DNA of 64,000 nucleotides from Hesseltinella vesiculosa (Eukaryota; Mucoromycota; Mucoromycetes; Mucorales; Cunninghamellaceae): positions 620,001 to 684,000 of the forward strand of contig MCGT01000001.1 in assembly GCA_002104935.1 (NCBI GenBank). The letters are read 5' to 3'. Position 1 is the stretch's first letter. Each line of letters opens with the position of its first letter. A program made the translations under genes and the position numbers. The notes under the pieces are model-generated. The model was not told the DNA's origin. It searched no databases and worked only from the letters and a program-made list of their open reading frames with translations. Below, piece by piece: positions 55,816-64,000 of this stretch.

Positions 55816-56519
55816 TTACACGCCACTGGGAAGAAGAGCAGCAGCCACACGACGGCCTTCTTCAGCAAGGACGTTGTACGTCGCTGCCGCATGTTTCTAA
55901 AGAAAAAAAGTAGTCAGCATCCCCTCGTCTTCACATGGCATTCATTGCTTACTGTGTTCATCACATCCACCTGGATACCCAACTGATGGAAGTGACGTCG
56001 CACAGAGTCAGGTAAAGGGGCAAACGAGGTCCCTGTGCCAAACAAAATCAGTTCTAATAAAAGTAAACCTATCAGCGCCTGTGTTTTGTGGTCATTTTAC
56101 CCCCCTTGCTAATGCATTTGTATTTTTAGTTTACCTGGTTTTGGTGAGACAAGATCAAACATGGCGAGCAGATCCATATTCCATTGCTGCTGTTTGGCAT
56201 AATCGAGAGGGGGATTCCAGAGAAATGCTGAACCGTTCAGCAGCACGAGAGGTTGGTTGACTTGGACATTGTTGGAAAGAATAAAGCCTTGTTTGGTGAT
56301 ATATTCAATACCAACATTAGGACCGCGATCGAACAGGTTAGTAAAGAAATCGGTTGTGTCTTTGGTCTCTCGTTCGCTGGCCAGTGAAGGATCAGCCGAC
56401 TGGCGTACAGTCAAAGGCGTGCGCTTTTGAGCAACTGCTTGATGTATATGTAGTGATCGCAGGGATGGCAGTGATGCCAGAGACACACGGGTCACTAATC
56501 GAGTGCGGGCCAGCATCAT
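55816..56519 (-). CDS. Complex I assembly factor NDUFAF3 (Mth938/DUF498)
   Basis: Exons 56519-56135, 56053-55953 and 55896-55816; 188 residues. In animals NDUFAF3 partners NDUFAF4 in early assembly of mitochondrial complex I. Seen: presequence MMLARTRLVTRVSLASLPSL, YITKQGFILSNN, PLVLLNGSAFLWNPP, the core PGELILFGTGTSFAPLPDSV, LGIQVDVMNT and the C-terminal ATYNVLAEEGRRVAAALLP, all in family order. Convergent with the IRG GTPase gene, stops about 120 bp apart. Confidence 0.93.
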
Positions 56520-57241
56520 ATTAGGATAGATAATCAAGATGCAGAGAGGGGTTTGTGTGAGAAAAAAAAAAGATAAAAAAAACGGACCTTTTCCTTGCTT
56601 TCTTTTCTTGTTTCTTTTTTATCAGTTCCTTCTCCTCCGCTCATCTTTATAGCCGTCTCCCTTTTCACTAGAACGGATGGCTTACAAATGCAGAATGAAC
56701 AATTGACCGAGAATGTCCAAAAACTACTAGAAAACAAAAAAAAAAAATCTGAAGGTTCCGTTTGTCGTCACCTCTCAATGAAGAAACTATTATAGCCTTG
56801 ACTTCGACTCTAGTATTTTCCACGACATGACATCCGTTCCGGGTCTTGTACGGAAAGGAAAAGTAAAACAAAACAACTGTAGCCAATTTTTATTTTTCTA
56901 TACGCCACTCACCTCCCTCACCTCCCTCACCTGCTCTCCTTTTGATAGAACCGCCTCCTAGACGCCTTATCTCGGGTTCGCCATTTGGAGAGTACAAACG
57001 TAGGGCAAGGACTCTATGTTAAAGACAGTCGCTCACTTTTATTTCTCTCAGCTATCTCATGGAGAAAGCTAGCGGCTGCCAATGCCAGTGTTACTGCTAA
57101 TTAAAGCTGAAGCCAAGACGTCATTCCTCTCCTTTTTTTTTCGCCCATTCTTTCACTTTATTCCCCATGCAATACTTCCCTCCCCTCCCCCACACAGTGT
57201 CTATGGTCTATCACTCTCCAGCAAGAAACAGTATGTCCTAG

Positions 57242-58030
57242 GCTCGTTATGACGGTAAATGTGGCTATCACCGCGAGAATCCGATCGATGTGTTACGCGA
57301 TGAAATACGTGTGTTGCGCGAAACACAGCATGAGATGCTACAGCGTCTGGAAGCAATCGATAACACATTAGCGTTACTGAATACCATTATGACCACATTA
57401 AGAAGCATACCAATCATCAACGGATACCTTCTGTCCTGCACGAACTAGTTGATTTCGAGTTCCCGAAATCTTATCTGCAACTCCGTTGTGGTGGCATCCA
57501 AAAATTGATCGGTGCATTGGAACATAATTCTACATAAACTCTTATTTTGTGTTGCGCATTCCTATATTTTATTCTTATAAATTTCGAGATACATGGATAT
57601 CTTCATCATTTGTGTAGTTCCTGTATTTAATAAAAAACCTCTTTTAGAACAGTAATGAATGTAAGTGTCATGTTTGTTGAAAAAATAAAAAAAATAGAGG
57701 GGGGGGGGGAAGGATGATATGAATGAGATCAACTCACATGTGGTATTTTTATATTTTTAGTACATGGATGAGCATATTGCCAACTCTGTCTCAAATTTTG
57801 ACACGTCCCCTGGCAACGGAATGAAAAAATCTTGGGCAAGCGATCCCGCCGTGGGATAAAAAAAACTGGACGTTGTTGAATGGGCGACACCAGTGGTTTG
57901 CTTCTCAGAAGATGACAACGAGAACGACGGCTGCAAAGATCAGAGTGACGAAGGATCAGACGACGACGAAGGATCTAATGCTGAATCCGTTGCCAGCCAA
58001 TCGGATGATAGCCCTGATGACATTGAATGA
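57242..58030 (+). pseudogene. Decayed ORF: coiled coil and acidic tail
   Basis: After a TCCTAG acceptor-like site the frame reads ARYDGKCGYHREN and a coiled coil (VLRDEIRVLRETQHEMLQRL, IDNTLALLN), then needs a frame change to continue as LHELVDFEFPKSYLQL. A later segment (MDEHIANSVSNFD...SWASDPAVG, after a TTTTTAG acceptor) runs into TAA and resumes in the same frame as KKLDVVEWATPVV and an Asp/Glu/Ser tail ending DDSPDDIE at a TGA at 58030. No ATG for the first segment was found. A former gene, possibly of a repeated family, with at least one frame break and one stop. Confidence 0.42.
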
Positions 58031-58523
58031 ATAAACAACGAATGGCTAGGTACTGCGACAGCCTCTGGGAGTGATTTTTTTTTTCACGCCTACAGTATTT
58101 TGCGTCGGTCTGTTGACTGCGTTTACCCAATTTCATAGCTCAGCTGATCGTGCATGATGACTTTGAGTCGATCTTTCAAGCTCCGTAGCAAAGAACAGGA
58201 CTTGTGCAAAGACCTGTGGCAGCTACGACTGAGTGAGCCCAGCCTACAAAAAAAAAAAAAGCGCCGTAGCTTGTTCTAGTGATGCTTTTGTGAAGCCTTT
58301 GCTGCGCGGCATGTTTTGGCCAAGCCCAGGCTGGGCTCAGAAACGGCGGTTGTTTGCTCTGCTCTGCAACACGGCCATTCCCACGATCCAGCGTTGGCTT
58401 TGGACGACGAATGGTCGTTTATTAAATAGGAGAGCGTCGGTAAAATTGGCAAGCGATAAGAAAGAGCGGTGAAAGTGACCCACGTTGTCTTGGAAGGGAG
58501 GGTATCGTGACGGTAGGGAAAGG

Positions 58524-58968
58524 TCAGTCCCACTAGAGTGATGACAAAGGGCGAGTTAGACCTGCAGGAGACGTAACGGGGATTTGGACTTACGACCATT
58601 TCTGGTGAATTGGACCGCTGTTCAGGCACATATTTTTTACCACGTTCCTCATTGAGTTTCTTACTCAGCGACCCACCTCCCTGTTGCACGCCTCGGTTTT
58701 CGGCCTACAAAGAGAGTGAGCGATGGCGGGCATGAGAGATGGAGTGCATTACCTTTTGTCGACGTTCTTCCGCAGCTTTCAGCATGGCTTCCTTGGCATT
58801 GGCGCCCACCACCTGGCCATTGGATGACGAAGGGCTGGTTGCAGTTGCTGGTCCTCCCAATGTCTGGCCGCCTTTACGCTGTTGTCCGCTGCAGCAATTG
58901 CCCTACGCATAGGATTGAAAGATAAGCTGATTGTGTACGTATGGAATACAAGAGATGAGATTTACCAT
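58524..58968 (-). CDS. Small VCP/p97-interacting protein (SVIP)-like
   Basis: Exons 58968-58966 (ATG only), 58902-58753, 58704-58594 and 58532-58524 (9 nt including the stop); 90 residues. The start MGNCCSG is a classic N-myristoylation plus palmitoylation site. The segment AMLKAAEERRQKAENRGV matches the VCP-interacting motif region of SVIP, a membrane-anchored adaptor that binds the p97/Cdc48 N-domain in ER-associated degradation. The C-terminus EMVWD is reached by the last 9-nt exon. Small size (animal SVIP 76-77 residues) and motif order agree. The first coding exon is the initiator codon alone, followed by GTAAAT. Confidence 0.75.
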
Positions 58969-59119
58969 GATACGATGTTGTGTAAGCGATTAGGAAAAAA
59001 AAAAAGAAAAAAGAAAAAGGGGAAATTCCAAGGTTTGCGCAAGCTGAAAAAAACAATCACCCAGGCGGCAATGGCTACGGCTCTTTTTTTCTTATTTTTT
59101 TTTTTTTCGATTGCTGACA

Positions 59120-60461
59120 ATGTCTGATCACGAACTCGACGATGAGGAGCGGTTCTTTCGTTCTGATTTGGACCCAATGGATGGCCCAGGGCTACATCCT
59201 GACATGCTGCTTCGCACGCTGGATGCTCGAGCACGAGCAGCCCAACAGCAGGACGATCACGACCGCGATCATTCTGCTGCAGACACGGACCATTACTTTG
59301 ATGCCAGCCCTACACACCAACTCCTGTTTTCAGGCTTCATGCGGGATGATCCCTCATCCTCGCAGTACCGTAATGAAAACGACGACAGCTTCATGGACAC
59401 AGACTTGATGCTAATGCAGAGCCCGTCCACTGCCCCGACGTCTGCGCCGGTAGCGGCCACCATCGATCCTGACGGGTTGCCCGAGCACTCTGGCATAAGC
59501 CCACCGTTCCTGCCTGAAGACGATCCAGAGCTGCCGTCGTTCCAGCAAGAAGGCATCTCGGAGGCCGAGTCTGACGAAGTGGAAGACGAAGACAATGACG
59601 AAGACGACCGCCAGGTGGACGACAGCGAGCGCGAGCGCAACGCCCTGCACATGTACGAGTGGACCCACCCGGACAATGACCAGAAGAAAAAGGGCGGCCG
59701 TGAAATCACCGAGCTGGAAGCCATGTGGAGTGTGTCGACCTTCCGCCCCGACTGGGGGGTTGAGAAGATGCGTGACAACAATCCGTTGACGTATTGGCAG
59801 TAAGTCGTCGCCGGCTCTTTATCTCGTCTTTTTATCTTTCCTGTCCTAGATCCGACTGTGCCAATCCCAAGGCGCCCCATACGATTGATCTCTTTTTTGC
59901 GCAGGCCACAGTCATCCAGGTAAACGAAATGGGATTTTTTTGGACGTTTTCCTGACTTTTTCTCAGCAAGTGTCGTTGTTTATTGATTTTTTCCAAGATG
60001 AAAGCTACTGTCCCAAGCAAATTGTCATCCGTGGGGGCACAACCTATCGAGATTTATGCGTAGGTGGCTCTGATCCTTGGCGCGGGCTTTAATTTCTCTT
60101 CTGTGTGTAGGAGATCGTTGATCTGGAATGCGAAGAAATGGTTGGATGGAAGAATATTGACTTTACCGAGATCCTAGAGTAAGGACTGTAAGAAACAACA
60201 CACGGCTCACCTTTTTTCATTCTAGCGAACCGGTGCGTGTCTTCCAGCTGCAGATTGCCATCCTAAGCACGCATTTGAACGGGCGGGATACCCATGTGCG
60301 GCAGCTTAAAGTTTACTCGACACCAACGTAAGAGGAAAGAACATGTTGGCCGTCTTAACCTCGGATTTCATAGGCCACGATTCCTTGTACCTGACCAAAG
60401 CAACCCGACATCGGCCGCTGGCCATGCACCGCATACCCTCACTATCAAAGGCCTGCGGTGA
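59120..60461 (+). CDS. APC10: Anaphase-promoting complex subunit 10 (Doc1)
   Basis: Exons 59120-59799, 59850-59919, 59967-60059, 60111-60178, 60226-60327 and 60374-60461; 366 residues. APC10 carries the DOC domain that helps the APC/C ubiquitin ligase recognise D-box substrates. The DOC domain (about 195-350) shows [59 protein letters not shown] and [20 protein letters not shown]. The last residues are Leu-Arg, comparable with the Ile-Arg tail that docks on Cdc27. The first 190 residues are an acidic, disordered extension (Asp/Glu/Ser-rich) that is unusually long for the family. Confidence 0.92.
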
Positions 60462-60619
60462 TTTTTTCTCGGTATTTTCATGCCGCCAACTGGATGACAT
60501 GGCGTATGAAAAAAAAGTGTTGTGCAACTGATACCCAGGAAATAAACAAACCTATTTTTTCCCAATCTCCTTTTTTTTTTATTGTTTTTTCTTCTCTTTC
60601 TTACTTTTTACTTTAATTG

Positions 60620-61187
60620 ATGATCACGGTCATCGACGCACCTGGCAATAAACAACGGTTTCTTATCTTGGATGCACCTACGCATGACACCTTGAAGAAT
60701 TACATTGAACCTCTTAAACGAGAAAATGTCCGGCACCTAGTAAGAGTATGCCAGCGGCATCTTGATTATGATGTGCATGAGCTGGAGCGGCTGACAGGGG
60801 TCGAGGTCACCGACACCATCAAGTTCGATGACGGCACCGTGCCAAGCCCTGAAGATATCCATCAATGGCTGCAGCTTAGTGAGGATGCTCAGCAGCATGG
60901 CCAAACCATTGCTGTCCATTGCGTCAGTGGGATTGGTCGAGCCCCTGTGCTGGTCACGCTATCCTTGATCGAGGGTGGCATGGATAATTTGGTAAGGAGT
61001 AAAAGGAAGCTTCATTCATCTGCAGCCAGGTCACACTCCATTTTGAATGAGGTAGGATGCCATAAGCTATGTCAGAAAGCATCGTCGTGGTGCTCTGAAT
61101 AAGAAACAAGTCCGGTTCATTGACGAATACAAGCCTATCCATGCAAGAAAAGCTTCGGCCTTCACCAAATTCAAACGATGGTTTTGA
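60620..61187 (+). CDS. PRL-type (PTP4A) protein tyrosine phosphatase
   Basis: Exons 60620-60991 and 61056-61187; 167 residues. PRL phosphatases bind CNNM magnesium transporters and act at membranes. Catalytic loop HCVSGIGRAPV with Cys101 and Arg107 (the PRL-specific Ala after Arg is present), general-acid loop FDDGTVPS near 70-71, and Cys44 in VRVC, which in animal PRLs forms a disulfide with the catalytic Cys. The second exon restores SYVRKHRRGALNKKQVRFI, the usual PRL helix. It ends in basic FTKFKRWF with no CaaX box, unlike animal PRLs. Confidence 0.88.
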
Positions 61188-61360
61188 AGGTTTTTTTTTG
61201 GCCGCATTCCGGATTCGCTTTCAACTCCTTTGACCAATCGAATGTGAGTCATTGCAGCTCATGCTAATAAAAAAAAAGCGAAATAAAAAAAAACTCCTCT
61301 TCCTTCTTTTCTGTGAAAACTTTTTTTTTTTTTTTTTTTATCTACACACACTCGATCGAC

Positions 61361-62599
61361 ATGGATCAAGAGCAACAGTGGTGGTCTCAGGCAATTGGCT
61401 ATATCAGTATAGCTTGCTGGGTAGTTGTATTTACACCGTAAGTGATCCTTCCATTCGTTTTCCAGAATGTCAACTCACTTTGGTCTTGCTTTTCCAGTCA
61501 GCTGTATGAAAACTATAAACGAAAGAATACCGATGGCGTGTCCGCCAAGTTCCTATGGCTATGGATCTTTGGCGACATTACCAATCTCATTGGTGCCATT
61601 CTAGAACATCTCATGCTGACGATGGTAAGAAAATGAGTCTCACGAACTGTTTGCCCATTTTTGCAAATCTGCATCTCAAATCCTGTGAACTTTAATTTGC
61701 TGACTTATCTTGGATGTTAGCTCTTGATGGCTCTGTATTACCTGTTTGCGGATGGGGTGCTGATGAGCCAAGTGGGCTATTACCGTCATATCTATCCTCG
61801 TTGGTATGGTGAAAGCCAAGCATCGACGGATGACGAAACCATTTATGATACCCAACAGCAGCAAGAACAGGATGAACGTCGACCATTGTTGGAAGGTGGT
61901 ACTGGTTATCACAAGAAAGTTGCTTCTGCTTACACTCGCCGCATGACCCGTTACTTTATCCTGTCCAGCATCCTGTTATGGGTCGTGTTACTTGGAGGCT
62001 CTCTCTTGTACTTTTTCTGGCCGTGGGCAAGTCACAAGGTGGATCTTAGTCAATGGCACTGGCTCTCCCAAACCTTGGGCTGGGCGAGCGCCCTACTTTA
62101 TTGCTCCAGCCGTAAGTCATCACAAAAAAAAAAAAAAAAGACTGACGCTTGGGATTGGTATGACTAGGTATACCCCAAATCATGCAAAACTTCCGTAATG
62201 AATCTGTCGAAGGCTTGAGTCTGTTTATGTTTGTGTTTAGTGTCGTGGGCAATGTGACCTATTGTTTGGTAAGGACTTGTTGCAAAAGGAGTCTTGGTTT
62301 TTTTTTTTTTTTTTTTTTCTTGCTTATACCTTTTCCTCTAGTCGATTTTCTGCAAATCCTTGGACCGTACCTTTTTACTTATCAACTACCCATGGTTGCT
62401 TGGCTCCGGTGGTACCCTTTTCTTTGATTTCACTGTAAGGTTTTTTTTTCCCAGAGAGTCTGTGCGAAAAGTTGCAAGATAACAACGTACAGGGTGACAC
62501 GAGAAAATCGAAACTGATCCGACTCTCTCCTTTTTCCCTGGTTAGATTTTCTTCCAATTTTACACTTATCGACAATCACGTACCAAGTCCTTTGAATAG
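61361..62599 (+). CDS. PQ-loop vacuolar/lysosomal amino-acid transporter (Ypq-like)
   Basis: Exons 61361-61437, 61498-61624, 61721-62111, 62168-62268, 62342-62434 and 62546-62599; 280 residues. Seven hydrophobic segments with two PQ-loop repeats: PQLYENYKRKNTDGVSAKFL and PQIMQNFRNESVEGLSLFMF. A cytoplasmic loop with an acidic dileucine-like signal (DERRPLL) would direct it to the vacuole. Yeast Ypq1-3 and animal PQLC2 export cationic amino acids from vacuoles or lysosomes; this substrate is inferred. The fifth exon encodes INYPWLLGSGGTLFFDF, a conserved segment of the family. Confidence 0.92.
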
Positions 62600-64000
62600 G
62601 CATAGATCCGTTCCTCCCTTTTTTTTGTTTATTATCAGTCTTGACATTAAAAAAGTAATATCCCCCAAGAGAAATCCCCTTTGTACCAGAAAAAAAAAAA
62701 GAACGCTGTTCAAAATCCACGAACCCGGCGCTCGGAATCCCCAGGATTCGGCTAATGAGCACACACAAAAAAAAAAAAAAAAAAAATACGGATCACCACG
62801 TTTTCATAGGAAGGGGTTTCCTGTAAAACATGGAGTAGTTGCGCGGAACTAGGAAACCGGCAACATGTGAACGGGAGTAAAAAAAAAAAAAACTGTCGTT
62901 CCCATAAGCACCATCCAACGATCCATGCTCAAAGACAAGGAGGTCATGCCCTCTAAGAAGCTGCCTGCAAGAGATTAATTGGATCCCAAGGGTCGGTTAG
63001 AATCTGAGCCAAGCTGGACTCCTGATATTTTCTAAGCCAGGGCGAGAGATTTGTCATCAGGCAGAAGCCCCTCGTTGACCCCACAACGAGGCCCTTTCCT
63101 GACTGACATCATTTACCGTTCTACCCTTCCTGTCCCTTGCCCGGTCGGGAGTTCTAAATGATCAAGACAGAGGCAGTGGAAAACGAGACCGTTTATTTTT
63201 GCACTCATCATTTCTCTTTTTTGTTTCGAACAGCATGTTCAACAACCGTGTCAGCTTCGACTCTGTCGGACGTCAGGGTTTGGAAGACGCCTGACAATGA
63301 ATGGACACCCTTTTTTTTGCAATCAAGAATGCACCTGGCTATGTCGTTCCACATGTGAGAACAAAAATAGCATCCACAGATTCCTGTTGGAGATCGAGAG
63401 CTTAACTTTTTTTCCAGGAGGCAAAACTACTTTAGACGATGCGACGTCGATCAAAGCGTGTGGTCCGTTTTCTCAAATCATCCCACTTCCCAAAAATGCA
63501 AGGCTGAGCGGGATTTATTTTTTGTCCAACATGACTTCTCTCGGTGCAAGCCAGAGGTGGGTGAAAATGGAAACACCCAATCCAGGGCACGGGTGATTGT
63601 TGTGGAGAAGCAGCAGAAAACAAAAGGAATGGCTAAAAAAGTCGATTGCCACCATTGGGACGAAGGAGGCGAGTAACAAACTTTAAGGAGTTGATCATCA
63701 CTGATTCTATACCATATTTGATTGGTACGACAACGCCAAACAAAAGACAGGAGGTTTTTGAAGCAGCTCGTTGTCTGTTTCAATTCCATGCCTTCTCCTT
63801 GTTTCTTTCCCTTTTTTTTACATTTTCATTATTATTATTGTTTTTTATCTCGTCTTTTCATCGTGACCCATGTCAAAAGAAAAAAAAACCCTCAGCAAGT
63901 CCATCCACGTTTTGCCTCCACTCAAAAGCATTTTATGTCAGTTGGGTGAGTGCTCAACGCTGAATGATTACCGACTAAAAGTAGCCTCACCCCTGACTGT
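62600..64000. other. 1.4-kb terminal region without recognised genes
   Basis: Several short frames on both strands, none with recognisable domains. A 19-codon frame after a TCGAACAG acceptor-like site (MFNNRVSFDSVGRQGLEDA, near 63236) and a short frame starting MAKKVDCHHWDEGG near 63630 could be exon pieces of a gene running off or decayed. A runs at 62764-62786 and 62880-62892. Confidence 0.45.

Overview
Nuclear DNA of an intron-rich filamentous fungus. Protein-coding genes are broken by many short introns (about 50-100 nt, GTAAGT-type donors, CAG/TAG acceptors). The protein set (StuA/Efg1-type APSES factor, FKS glucan synthase, ERG28, GPI-anchored wall proteins, an IRG-type GTPase, ricin-type lectins) suggests an early-diverging fungus, most likely Mucoromycota/Mucorales. 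That placement is inference from protein flavour and architecture, not a species call. Long A or T homopolymers are very common in introns and promoters. For almost every gene I rebuilt the exons by hand; the summed exon lengths are divisible by three in each reported model.

Layout. 1-1.6 kb: non-coding with a 70-bp inverted repeat. 1.6-3.6 kb: FRA10AC1-like gene and MED4, divergent. 3.9-17.2 kb: a cell-surface block holding a GPI-anchored Kre9/Knh1-like protein, the 1,3-beta-glucan synthase catalytic subunit, a beta-trefoil lectin, a glycine-rich GPI protein and a second beta-trefoil lectin with a proline-rich tail; the two lectins share exon structure down to an 18-nt exon. 18.3 kb: a 45-residue probable mitochondrial protein. 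18.5-25.1 kb: gene-poor and repeat-rich. 25.1-30.7 kb: APSES factor, PEP carboxykinase, calmodulin-like protein. 31.2-42.4 kb: dense housekeeping block (ERG28, COQ2, IBA57, mitochondrial bL17, CCCH-methyltransferase, phosphate carrier, RanBP1, C2/proline-rich Inn1/Fic1-like protein). 43.8-50.0 kb: carnitine acetyltransferase and 2-oxoglutarate dehydrogenase E1, convergent. 50.8-51.5 kb: decayed recombinase-like gene. 51.8-52.8 kb: MoaB/CinA-type protein with an inferred 4-nt exon. 54.4-56.5 kb: IRG GTPase and NDUFAF3. 57.2-58.0 kb: decayed ORF with an acidic tail. 58.5-62.6 kb: SVIP-like p97 adaptor, APC10, PRL-type phosphatase, PQ-loop transporter. 62.6-64 kb: nothing recognised.

Functional themes. 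One half concerns the cell wall and surface (FKS, GPI proteins, lectins). The other is rich in mitochondrial functions: ubiquinone (COQ2), Fe-S assembly (IBA57), mitoribosome (bL17), phosphate import, complex I assembly (NDUFAF3), TCA cycle (KGD1), acetyl-carnitine shuttle (CAT) and gluconeogenesis from TCA intermediates (PCK). Three tight divergent pairs (FRA10AC1/MED4, ERG28/COQ2, IBA57/bL17) probably share bidirectional promoters. The most unusual items are the 4-nt exon, start codons isolated on their own exon in two genes, the IRG GTPase, the inverted lectin pair beside the glucan synthase, and a dispersed repeat family around 19-21.7 kb and 42.7 kb.
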